From Candidatus Poribacteria bacterium (GTDB lineage: Bacteria; Poribacteria; WGA-4E; WGA-3G): DNA of 54,374 nucleotides. Positions 24,000-32,075 of the stretch are shown piece by piece. The stretch's first letter is position 1. Each line of letters opens with the position of its first letter. The notes under the pieces are model-generated. The model searched no databases. It was not told where the DNA came from and was given only the letters and a program-made list of their open reading frames with translations. Made by a program: the position numbers and the translations under genes. The DNA lies in assembly GCA_022394775.1 (NCBI GenBank), contig JAGFCB010000291.1, positions 1 through 54,374 of the forward strand. The letters are read 5' to 3'.

Positions 24000-26835
24000 T
24001 TTCATATTCATCAAGCGGTGGGCAGGCACACATAAGGTTTCTGTCCCCGTAGACTTCGTTAATACGTGCTACAGGGGGCCAGAATTTAGCCTCTCGCACC
24101 CACGGCTTCGGAAACACGGCTTTTTCACGTGAATAAGGATGACACCAATCAGATTGTATAACCGTTTCCGCAGTGTGAGGGGCATTCTTCAAAACGTTGT
24201 CTGCCTTATCCGCAGTGCCTGCCTCAATTTCGGCTATCTCTTCACGAATCGAAATAAGCGCGTCACAGAAACGCTCTAATTCTGCCCTTGATTCACTTTC
24301 TGTCGGTTCAATCATCATCGCGCCTGGCACTGGCCAAGAGACCGTCGGCGCGTGGAATCCGTAATCCATTAAACGTTTGGCAACATCCGTTACATCTATG
24401 TCAGCACTCTTTTTGAATGCCCGTAAATCAATGATACATTCATGCGCAACTAAACCGTGCTTGCCTGTATAAAGCACAGGGTAGTGAGGAGCGAGTTTTT
24501 TGGCGATATAATTAGCGTTAAGAATTGCGACTTCTGTCGCACTTGTAAGTCCCTCTGCCCCCATCATAGCAATATACGCCCAAGAAATAGGTAGAATGCC
24601 GGGGCTTCCCCACGGTGCAGCAGATACGGCTCCAATACCAGCATTCCCGCCAACGGGAACGATTGGATGTGTCGGTAAGAAATCTACAAGATGCGCCTTG
24701 ACACCAATCGGTCCCATTCCGGGTCCACCTCCGCCATGAGGAATACAGAAAGTTTTGTGGAGATTTAGATGGCAGACATCTGCCCCAACATCCGCGGGTT
24801 GTGCGATACCAACAAGTGCATTCAGATTCGCACCATCCATGTAGACTTGTCCACCCGATTGATGGACGATATCACAAATCTCGCGAATTTTCTCTTCAAA
24901 GACACCATGTGTTGAAGGGTATGTAATCATGGCAGCGGCAAGATTGTCCCGGTGCAAATCTGCCTTTTCCTGAAGATCCTCAAGATCAATATTCCCCTCC
25001 GTATCGCAAGCAACAACAACGACTTTCATCCCTGCCATCACCGCACTCGCCGGATTTGTGCCGTGTGCAGAAGTCGGGATTAAACAGACATCGCGATGCG
25101 GTTCATCACGGTTTTGGTGGTATTTGCGAATAACCAACAACCCCGCATATTCGCCTTGTGAACCCGCATTCGGTTGTAATGAGATACCACTATACCCCGT
25201 TATCTCGGCTAACCATGATTCCAATTGTGAGAATAGACGTTGGTAACCTTCCGCTTGCGCCTGTGGTACAAACGGGTGTAACGCTCCGAATTCGCGCCAC
25301 GTCACAGGTGTCATTTCTGCCGTAGCATTGAGTTTCATCGTACAGGAACCGAGTGGTATCATCGCGTTGACAAGGGAGAGGTCTTTGGTTTGAAGTCTAT
25401 GGATATAGCGGAGTATCTCGGTTTCAGAATGGTAACTGTTGAAAACAGGGTGTGTCAGATACGCGCTTTCTCGTTGCAGTTCTATGGGAATCGCACTTTC
25501 AACCGAAATTCGCAAAGTCGGGGACTGCATCCCAAATATTTCAAGGAGTTCTTCAACATCCGCAGAGGTCGTCGTTTCATCTAAAGAGATGCCGATGCGT
25601 GTTGAATCAATGGCACGAAGGTTTATTTGTCTGCCGCGCGCAGCAGTGAGTAATTCCTCTGTCTTTTCTGCTGACAGTCTAACAGAGACGGTATCAAAAC
25701 ACGGAGATTCTCCAAGGTCATATCCGAGTTTTTCAAGTCCAGCACGTAGTGTGCAAGTGTGAGCGTGCACGTGTTCAGCAATCCGCTTAAGCCCGGTAGG
25801 TCCGTGATAGACTGCGTACATCCCTGCCATTACAGCAAGCAGCACCTGTGCAGTGCAAATATTGCTCGTTGCCTTTTCACGTCGGATGTGTTGTTCACGC
25901 GTCTGAAGCGCGAGTCGAATAGCAGGTTCACCGTTTGCATCGTGGGATACACCTGCAATTCGTCCGGGAATACTCCGTTTCAGCTCTTCATGTGTGGAAA
26001 GAAAAGCCGCGTGGGGACCACCATATCCAAGCGGAACACCAAACCGTTGCGAGTTACCGATAACAATGTCTGCCCCGAATTCACTGGGAGGCTTTAATAG
26101 CGTGAGTGCTAACAAGTCTGTGGCGGTAACAAATAATCCTCCTGCAGCATGCACCTGTTCAGCGAATTGATGGTAATCGTAAATCGCACCATCTGTAGCG
26201 GGATATTGCACGATGGCACCCAAGATCGGTGTATCAAAATTGACATTACGGTGGTCACCGATTTGTAATTCAATGCCAAGGGGTTCGGCGCGGGTTTGTA
26301 GAACAGCGATTGTTTGTGGATGACAGGTTTCTGACACAAAAAAGATTCGACTGATTTGCTGTGGCACATTTGCAAAACACATGCCCATTGCTTCTGCTGC
26401 AGCTGTTGCCTCGTCAAGGAGCGAGGCGTTCGCAACAGGCAAACCGGTTAAGTCAATAACCATCGTTTGGAAGTTGAGCAGTGCCTCCAAACGTCCCTGC
26501 GAAATCTCAGCTTGATAGGGTGTGTATTGTGTATACCAGCCTGGGTTCTCCAGAATGTTGCGTTGAATGACGGGTGGCACAAAGCAATTAGAGTAGCCCA
26601 TTCCGATAAAGGAGCGGAAGACCTCGTTCTGGGAGGCGAGTTCCTGTAATACCGTGAGTGCTTCCGGCTCTGAAAGTCCACTGGCATTCCCATTTAAATC
26701 AAAGGTTGAGGGTAGGCGAATGTCGGCTGGTACAACGTCATCAATGAAATCTTCCATCGACGCGTAACCGAGCGTTGTCAACATCAGTTCGATATCTTCC
26801 GAACGTGGACCGATATGCCGATCTGCAAAGGTCAC
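23989..26835 (-). CDS. gcvP: Glycine dehydrogenase (decarboxylating), P protein, single chain
   Basis: This 948-residue full-length homodimeric-type P protein decarboxylates glycine and passes the aminomethyl group to lipoyl-GcvH. It starts DRHIGPRSEDIELMLTTLGY. The pyridoxal-phosphate Lys is residue 694 in HLNLHKTFCIPHGGGGPGMG; the upstream ligand regions TSAHGTNPASAVMAG and MDGANLNALVG are intact. The start is GTG with AAGGAAAG ahead of it. It follows gcvH by 118 bp with a hairpin between. The gcvP end is overlapped by a REP-like repeat. Confidence 0.97.
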   Translation of the reverse strand: MTFADRHIGPRSEDIELMLTTLGYASMEDFIDDVVPADIRLPSTFDLNGNASGLSEPEALTVLQELASQNEVFRSFIGMGYSNCFVPPVIQRNILENPGWYTQYTPYQAEISQGRLEALLNFQTMVIDLTGLPVANASLLDEATAAAEAMGMCFANVPQQISRIFFVSETCHPQTIAVLQTRAEPLGIELQIGDHRNVNFDTPILGAIVQYPATDGAIYDYHQFAEQVHAAGGLFVTATDLLALTLLKPPSEFGADIVIGNSQRFGVPLGYGGPHAAFLSTHEELKRSIPGRIAGVSHDANGEPAIRLALQTREQHIRREKATSNICTAQVLLAVMAGMYAVYHGPTGLKRIAEHVHAHTCTLRAGLEKLGYDLGESPCFDTVSVRLSAEKTEELLTAARGRQINLRAIDSTRIGISLDETTTSADVEELLEIFGMQSPTLRISVESAIPIELQRESAYLTHPVFNSYHSETEILRYIHRLQTKDLSLVNAMIPLGSCTMKLNATAEMTPVTWREFGALHPFVPQAQAEGYQRLFSQLESWLAEITGYSGISLQPNAGSQGEYAGLLVIRKYHQNRDEPHRDVCLIPTSAHGTNPASAVMAGMKVVVVACDTEGNIDLEDLQEKADLHRDNLAAAMITYPSTHGVFEEKIREICDIVHQSGGQVYMDGANLNALVGIAQPADVGADVCHLNLHKTFCIPHGGGGPGMGPIGVKAHLVDFLPTHPIVPVGGNAGIGAVSAAPWGSPGILPISWAYIAMMGAEGLTSATEVAILNANYIAKKLAPHYPVLYTGKHGLVAHECIIDLRAFKKSADIDVTDVAKRLMDYGFHAPTVSWPVPGAMMIEPTESESRAELERFCDALISIREEIAEIEAGTADKADNVLKNAPHTAETVIQSDWCHPYSREKAVFPKPWVREAKFWPPVARINEVYGDRNLMCACPPLDEYETNS

Positions 26836-26850
26836 TATTATCTTTCCTTT

Positions 26851-26888
26851 TAAAAAATGCTACAAGCAAGCCAGCAACGGCGGCTTGC
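26851..26888 (-). terminator. Hairpin with T run between gcvH and gcvP (possible attenuator)
   Basis: On the minus strand GCAAGCC and GGCTTGC form a perfect 7-bp stem around a 9-nt loop, followed 7 nt later by six T residues and then the gcvP ribosome binding site. It could terminate part of the transcripts so that less gcvP than gcvH is made. Confidence 0.5.
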
Positions 26889-26953
26889 GGATATTAAGTG
26901 AAAACTGTTTCAAACGGACAGAATAATTTCACGCTTGGCGTGTAAATAAAAGA

Positions 26954-27340
26954 TCAGGCATGCTCTGCCTCAATGTGTGCTTGATAACTATCAGCATCAA
27001 GAAGTGCATCAAGTTCACTCGGATCTGTTATTCTAATTTTGAGAAACCATCCATCATCATAAGGCGACGCATTGACCTGTTCCGGTGCATCAAGTAGGGA
27101 TTCATTGACGTCAATTACTTCCCCGCTAACAGGTGCGTAGAGGTCAAACGCTGCTTTGACGGATTCTATCACGCCGAATTCCGTTTTCTGTGTGAGTTCC
27201 GTGCCGACTTCCGGCAATTCAACGTAGACGATATCCTGAATTTCGGATTGGGCGTAGTCGCTGATACCGATCGTAACGACATCCCCATCTTGCTTTGCCC
27301 ATTCATGGCTTTCCATATATCTTAAGTTATGTGGAATCAT
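26954..27340 (-). CDS. gcvH: Glycine cleavage system H protein
   Basis: This 128-residue lipoyl carrier shuttles the aminomethyl group between GcvP and GcvT. The lipoylated residue is Lys62 in GVIESVKAAFDLYAP; the flanking strands SEIQDIVYVELPEVG and NPYDDGWF-like ASPYDDGWFLKI are typical. Length is standard. The start MIPHNLRYMESHEWA fits the family. Gene order on this strand is gcvT, trypsin/TPR gene, gcvH, gcvP. Confidence 0.97.
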   Translation of the reverse strand: MIPHNLRYMESHEWAKQDGDVVTIGISDYAQSEIQDIVYVELPEVGTELTQKTEFGVIESVKAAFDLYAPVSGEVIDVNESLLDAPEQVNASPYDDGWFLKIRITDPSELDALLDADSYQAHIEAEHA

Positions 27341-27492
27341 TCTGTTAGCTCTCTCTTGTTCTGTGTTTAAGGTATTTCCTAAATAAAAAAAAATAATATA
27401 GCGGAAAGTGTGGCATTTCTGATTAAGTGCTTGGTATGCTCAGATTTTCGCTAATAACTATGCCATATCATTAGTTCGGTAAAACCACCCAT

Positions 27493-29598
27493 CTATTGGG
27501 CAGTTTCTAATTCCTTTGCCTTTTCAAAGTCAATTTGTGCGGCTTCCTCTTGCCCAAGGTCTTGCTTTGAGTGTCCGCGAAGATGGTAAGAAGTCGGATT
27601 GTCAGGTTTTAGTTTGATGGCTTGTGTAAAATCTTCTATCGCACTCTCATGGTCATCATAAGCTGCCTTCGCCACCCCACGATTATTGTAGAAATACGAA
27701 CTTTTAGGATTGAGTTGAATAGCTTTATCGTGATCTGCAATCGCGCCAGTATGATCACCAAGTTTTGATTTCGACTTCCCACGGTAGCTATAAGCAACCG
27801 CATCATCAGGTTTAAGTTTAATCACTTGATTATAGTCTGCTATCGCGCCTTCATGGTCGCCAATTTCACGTTTCAACCCTGCTCGGTTTTCGTATCCGTA
27901 AGTACCATTAGGATTAAGTTCAATAGCGTGCGTATAATCTTCCATTGCGCTGGTGTGATCCCCTTGTTCCTGTTTCGCCCAGCCGCGATTGTTATAGGCG
28001 TTACTATCCTCGGGATTGAGTTTGATGGCACGCGTATAATCTTCTATCGCCCCCTTGTGGTCGCCAAGTCTTATTTTCACCCCTGCCCGGTTTTTGTACC
28101 CGTAGGCACCATCAGGTTTGAGTTCTATAGCACGCGTGAAATCCGCCATCGCGCTGGTGTGATCTCCCTGTTCTATTTTTGCCCAACCGCGCTTATTATA
28201 TACGTAATAGGCATAGGAATCGTCAGGCGTAATCGTAACTGTTGATAAACCGTGCTCGGTATACGTTTGGTAGGTAAAGGAGCCATCTTTAAGTTTTTTG
28301 ATAGTTTGATTGTAGTCTTCAATCGCACCACTATAGTCACCGAGTTTTTGTTTTATATGGGCGCGATCGTCATATGTAAACACATCCTTTGGGTTTAGTT
28401 TGATAGCTTGATTATAGTCTTCTATTGCTCCCGCATCATCTCCAAGTTCAGCCTTTACTTTTCCCCGTTTCTTGTAGGCTTCGGCATCCTCAGGATTCAG
28501 CTTGATAGTTTGATTGTAGTCTTCGATCGCACCCGCATGGTCCCCACTTTTGCGCTTCGCGTCGGCACTTGCCCTGTATGCGAATGCGTCCTTCGGATTT
28601 AGCTTAAGAGCTTGATTATAGTCGTCTATCGCACTGGCACGATTACCCAATTTGCGTTTTGCCTCCGCCCGTTCCTTGTATGTGGATGCGTCATCAGGGT
28701 TTAATTTTATTGCTTGATTATAGTCTCCTATTGCGGCTTGATAATCTTCAAGTTTCACTTTCGATTTCGCCCTAAATTTATAGGTCTCAGCGTCATCAGG
28801 GGTTAGTTCGATCGCTTGGTTGAAGTCATCTATCGCCCCTTTAGCATCTCCATCATAATATTTGGCTTTGCCTTGTTCGGTGTAGAGATATGATTGGACA
28901 GGTTTTTGCTTCCGCCACTGCGCGAAAGATTCCGTTGAAGTAGCACCAGCAAGCAACGCCTTGATTACGCTTACAGGACTATTGCCAGGGTCATGACCAT
29001 AGTGGATTCCGATGATTTCTCCTTTACTGTTTAACACTGGGCTGCCACTGTTTCCTGGATAAGATTCAGCTGTCGTGCGGAACCTTTTATCGCTATCTCG
29101 TACTTTTTCCACAACACCTTCCGTGACTTTATATCTTAGCCCTGGGGAAGGGAATCCGACAAGGAAGGCAGGATCACCGATCTGGAGCATATCACTGTCG
29201 CCTAAAGGCAGCGGGACACCTTTACCTTTCACTTTTAGGATGGCGATGTCGTACGCGATATCAAACGCCACAACACCTTCTATTAACCAGACCGTTTCTT
29301 TGTGACTTAATTTTGCAGTAACAAACCCGGATACACCTGCGGCAACATGGAAATTTGTTGCAATTTTATCCGGTGCTACAAAAAATCCCGTGCCGCCACC
29401 TATACCTAACTCAGATCCTCTTTTTGAAAACCCGACTAAGCGGACTGTGGACTCTTTTGCTTTATCAGATACTAAGTCAGTTTCCGTTAGGTGTTCGGCT
29501 GTTTCGGGAGTTTCCTGTGCGTAAAGCGCGATATCAGAGAATGAAAGAAATAACCCGAGCACTAAAAAACATAACAAAAATCTTGTGTAATGGCCCAT
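27493..29598 (-). CDS. Exported trypsin-like serine protease with 13 TPR repeats
   Basis: This 701-residue protein has a signal peptide (about residues 1-27), then a trypsin-like protease domain (about 45-215) with a complete triad: His84 in TNFHVAAG, Asp117 in YDIAILKV and Ser184 in PGNSGSPVL. From about residue 240 to the end, 13 tetratricopeptide repeats follow (GDHAGAIEDYNQTIKLNP and variants); the sixth is broken by about 20 extra residues. The repeats should bind partner proteins, so this is probably an envelope quality-control or regulatory protease. It sits between gcvT and gcvH on the same strand but has no known part in glycine cleavage. Upstream is a short hairpin. Confidence 0.88.
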   Translation of the reverse strand: MGHYTRFLLCFLVLGLFLSFSDIALYAQETPETAEHLTETDLVSDKAKESTVRLVGFSKRGSELGIGGGTGFFVAPDKIATNFHVAAGVSGFVTAKLSHKETVWLIEGVVAFDIAYDIAILKVKGKGVPLPLGDSDMLQIGDPAFLVGFPSPGLRYKVTEGVVEKVRDSDKRFRTTAESYPGNSGSPVLNSKGEIIGIHYGHDPGNSPVSVIKALLAGATSTESFAQWRKQKPVQSYLYTEQGKAKYYDGDAKGAIDDFNQAIELTPDDAETYKFRAKSKVKLEDYQAAIGDYNQAIKLNPDDASTYKERAEAKRKLGNRASAIDDYNQALKLNPKDAFAYRASADAKRKSGDHAGAIEDYNQTIKLNPEDAEAYKKRGKVKAELGDDAGAIEDYNQAIKLNPKDVFTYDDRAHIKQKLGDYSGAIEDYNQTIKKLKDGSFTYQTYTEHGLSTVTITPDDSYAYYVYNKRGWAKIEQGDHTSAMADFTRAIELKPDGAYGYKNRAGVKIRLGDHKGAIEDYTRAIKLNPEDSNAYNNRGWAKQEQGDHTSAMEDYTHAIELNPNGTYGYENRAGLKREIGDHEGAIADYNQVIKLKPDDAVAYSYRGKSKSKLGDHTGAIADHDKAIQLNPKSSYFYNNRGVAKAAYDDHESAIEDFTQAIKLKPDNPTSYHLRGHSKQDLGQEEAAQIDFEKAKELETAQ
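27500..28878 (-). repeat. DNA-level tandem repeats encoding the TPR array
   Basis: Units of about 102 bp encode one 34-residue TPR each, 13 in total. Phrases such as TTGATTATAGTC recur near-identically, so slippage could change the copy number. Confidence 0.75.
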
Positions 29599-29620
29599 TT
29601 TATTTTTCCAACGGGTTACC

Positions 29621-29635
29621 GCACACGGCGTGTGC
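29621..29635. other. Small perfect hairpin in the gcvT-protease gap
   Basis: GCACAC-GGC-GTGTGC is a perfect 6-bp stem with a 3-nt loop between the gcvT stop and the start of the protease gene. There is no T run. Possible mRNA processing or protein-binding site. Confidence 0.4.
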
Positions 29636-29658
29636 CTACTACTTTTAAGTGTTTATTT

Positions 29659-30735
29659 CTAAATAAAAGGTACTTTCACGATTTTCGCGGGGTGCATCCT
29701 CCCACGAATCTCTATATCAATTTTCCCATCGTCAGGTATCGCCTGCGATGAGACAGCAGCAAAACCGATACCATATTTGAGGCTTGGTGAAGGTGCCCCG
29801 CTCGTCACACTGCCTATACATTCACTGTCTTGATAGACAGCATAACCGGCACGCGCCACAGCACGGTCAAGCATCTGAAAACCTATCATCTGCTTCGCAA
29901 TGCCCTTCTTTTTTTCTCTAAGGAGTGCACTCTTGCCAATAAATTGGCGATTCTTGGATTTGACAAACTTACCGAGACCAACTTCATACGGGTTTGTATC
30001 GTCGTTCATATCCATGCCATAGAGACGGAGCCCTGCCTCAAGTCTTAAGGTATCGCGTGCGCCGAGTCCTACCAGTTGTCCGTCTGCTTCAATGACAGCA
30101 GGATAGAGTGCATTCCATAAATCTTCTGCACTGTTTGTGTCAACGTATAGTTCAAAGCCAATTTCACCCGTATACCCAGTTCGTGAAATGACGGTACCGA
30201 TACCAGCAACCTCCTCCACTGCAAAACGAAAAAACGAGATTTCAGAAACATCGCATTCAGGAACGAAAGGCTTCAGAATATCCATTGATTTCGGACCTTG
30301 GAGTGCAATGAGAGCCGTATTCTCGCTTACGTCTCTTATTTCCGCGCCTGTGTCGTTGTGGGTCTCTACCCATGCCAAGTCTTTCTCTATATTGGCAGCG
30401 TTGACTACAAGCATATAGTGGTCATCGGCATATTGATAGATAAGGAGATCGTCAACGATTCCACCTGTTTCATTACAAAATAAGGTGTATAATGCACGAC
30501 CATCAGTTAAACGTCCTACGTCGTTCGCGCTGAGTTTCTGCACCAACTCACTCGCGCCTTGACCGCAAACTTCAAGTTCTCCCATGTGCGACAGGTCAAA
30601 CAAACCGACAGTCGTCCGAACAGATAGATGTTCCTTAACGATACTGCTATATTGGAGCGGCATCTCCCAACCACCGAATTCGGTGAATTTGGCGTTGAGC
30701 GTTTTATGGATTTGATAAAGGGGTGTTCTCTTCAT
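29659..30735 (-). CDS. gcvT: Glycine cleavage system T protein (aminomethyltransferase)
   Basis: This 358-residue enzyme transfers the methylene group from lipoyl-GcvH to tetrahydrofolate, releasing ammonia. Typical segments are FGGWEMPLQYSS, GLFDLSHMGELEV, the catalytic-Asp region AANIEKDLAWVETH, SRTGYTGEIGFELYV and GLGARDTLRLEAGLRLYG. Length is standard. No ribosome binding site is visible: the bases immediately before the ATG are the end of the GxxExxY inverted-repeat element (CAGACAAAAA), which suggests the insertion removed the original leader. Confidence 0.96.
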   Translation of the reverse strand: MKRTPLYQIHKTLNAKFTEFGGWEMPLQYSSIVKEHLSVRTTVGLFDLSHMGELEVCGQGASELVQKLSANDVGRLTDGRALYTLFCNETGGIVDDLLIYQYADDHYMLVVNAANIEKDLAWVETHNDTGAEIRDVSENTALIALQGPKSMDILKPFVPECDVSEISFFRFAVEEVAGIGTVISRTGYTGEIGFELYVDTNSAEDLWNALYPAVIEADGQLVGLGARDTLRLEAGLRLYGMDMNDDTNPYEVGLGKFVKSKNRQFIGKSALLREKKKGIAKQMIGFQMLDRAVARAGYAVYQDSECIGSVTSGAPSPSLKYGIGFAAVSSQAIPDDGKIDIEIRGRMHPAKIVKVPFI

Positions 30736-30738
30736 TTT

Positions 30739-31248
30739 TTGTCTGAATCAGGATTTACAAGATTAGCAGATTATCATGATTTCTTTCAATACTTCTTTTT
30801 ATCATCCAATGTCAAACAGATGATGGCGTATCAATGTGCTTCTTTGAGTTGAAAAAGGCGGCGATACTCCAAACGCTCGGCACCGAAATTGATTAAAAGC
30901 CCGATGTCCAAATCGTATGCTACCACGTAATTCTTCGCCTGGACAATATGAATCTTCTCTAAGGCAATTAACGCTTTTAACTCAACAACAACACGCCTAC
31001 CAACAATAAAGTCGGCTCTTCTCGTACCAATTTCAACACTTTCGTAAAAGATAGGCTGTTCTACCTCACGACCAAACTCAATTCCTGCGCGATCTAACTC
31101 AATCGCAAGAGCTCGCTGATAAATGACTTCTTGAAACCCACCTCCAAGAGTTCTATGCACTTTCATAGCGCAACCGATGACTTGATAAGTTAACTTGTCT
31201 TTAATCATCTTGGAAATCCTTTAATCCTATAAATCCTGATTCAGACAA
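30739..31248. mobile_element. 510-bp element with 19-bp terminal inverted repeats enclosing a GxxExxY gene
   Basis: Perfect 19-bp inverted repeats (TTGTCTGAATCAGGATTTA at 30739-30757 and its complement at 31230-31248) bound the element. Inside each end the pattern continues as AGGATT/AAGATT units every 8-10 nt for about 40 bp. The element starts three bases after the amidohydrolase stop and ends three bases before the gcvT start codon, so it exactly fills the intergenic space. No transposase and no target-site duplication are visible; mobility is inference. Confidence 0.65.
30831..31208 (-). CDS. GxxExxY family protein
   Basis: This 125-residue protein has the family-naming motif as Gly24, Glu27 and Tyr30 in GGGFQEVIYQRAL. 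Asp66 in RADFIV and Glu76/Lys78 in VVVELKAL give a PD-(D/E)xK-like nuclease arrangement, as noted for this family. Its cellular role is not known to me. The start codon and ribosome binding site (AGGATT) lie within the tandem AGGATT units of the flanking repeat, so the gene and repeat appear to have evolved as one unit. It is co-oriented with gcvT. Confidence 0.85.
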   Translation of the reverse strand: MIKDKLTYQVIGCAMKVHRTLGGGFQEVIYQRALAIELDRAGIEFGREVEQPIFYESVEIGTRRADFIVGRRVVVELKALIALEKIHIVQAKNYVVAYDLDIGLLINFGAERLEYRRLFQLKEAH

Positions 31249-31251
31249 GCT

Positions 31252-32004
31252 CTAAAGCCCATAGATACGTGCAAGATTGTCGCCGAAAATCAGTGCCTCA
31301 GCATCATCGCTGAGTTCCAAACGCTTAAGCGCGTTGATGACCTGAATAGGTCGGTATTCCGGTAAATTGGAACCGAAGACGATCTGTTCGGGACCGAGTT
31401 CATCAACCGCCTTTTTTACCTCTGTTGGCACGACGGTGTCTGGATCTGTCCCCCAACGGCGATGGAACCGTAAGATGGTGGTGCCCAGTGAAACATTCTT
31501 ATTCGCTTTTGCGACGGCGATACCCGCGTCTAAATCGTCTGGAAACCCCATGTGATCCATGATAACCGGTGTTTCTGGCACCCAGCTTGCGACATTACCG
31601 ATCCGATTGGGGTGGCAATTATTAGGGCCTGAGTGAATTGAGATGATAAGTCCATAGTGGCGCGCCGCCTCAGCCACAGGGCGCACAATCGGGTCATCAA
31701 CGTTGTAATTATGAATAGCAGGCATCAGTTTAATCCCTGGCATTTCCCACACTTCAGCAGCTAATCTGACCTGTTCAACCGGTTCCGGTTCTGTCGGATG
31801 TACCAGGGCACAACCAAGCGTGCGCGGGTTCCCGCGAATCGCCTCGGCAAGTTCTTCATTTTGCGGAAGGGGTTGCGGGGTCGGCATGACAACAACGGTA
31901 TCCATGTTGGCTTCGTCCTCCAACGCCAACAACGCTGCTAAATCAAGTTTACCATTTTCATCACGAAATGAATCATTGAGATAGGCTTCAAAATCGCCTC
32001 GCAT
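31252..32004 (-). CDS. Amidohydrolase-2-like TIM-barrel protein lacking metal ligands
   Basis: This 250-residue protein resembles the amidohydrolase_2 family: MPGIKLMPAIHNYN, then ISIHSGPNN (His124), VIMDHMGFP (His151) and the final VFGSNLPEYRP followed by IFGDNLARIYGL. The family normally begins with an HxH metal motif and ends with GSD; here the N-terminal HxH is absent and the Asp is Asn213. AAGGAG lies 7 nt before the ATG, so the start is well supported, and a REP-like repeat lies just upstream. It may be inactive as a metal hydrolase, or a member of a metal-light branch. Substrate unknown. Confidence 0.75.
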   Translation of the reverse strand: MRGDFEAYLNDSFRDENGKLDLAALLALEDEANMDTVVVMPTPQPLPQNEELAEAIRGNPRTLGCALVHPTEPEPVEQVRLAAEVWEMPGIKLMPAIHNYNVDDPIVRPVAEAARHYGLIISIHSGPNNCHPNRIGNVASWVPETPVIMDHMGFPDDLDAGIAVAKANKNVSLGTTILRFHRRWGTDPDTVVPTEVKKAVDELGPEQIVFGSNLPEYRPIQVINALKRLELSDDAEALIFGDNLARIYGL

Positions 32005-32022
32005 AAGTAAGCTCCTTTTAAT

Positions 32023-32060
32023 AGTTATCGGTCATCGGTTATCAATTATCAGTTAAGAGG
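32023..32060. repeat. REP-like intergenic repeat (copy 7)
   Basis: AGTTATCGGTCATCGGTTAT followed by CAATTATCAGTTAAGAGG lies between the DUF6599-like lipoprotein stop and the amidohydrolase ribosome binding site. It shares TCAGTTAAGAGG with copy 5. Confidence 0.65.
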
Positions 32061-32075
32061 TCTTGATGTAACAAT

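Noticed and set aside
30741..31246. Target-site duplication flanking the GxxExxY element
   Set aside because: The bases outside the two inverted repeats do not match beyond chance, so no insertion signature can be claimed.
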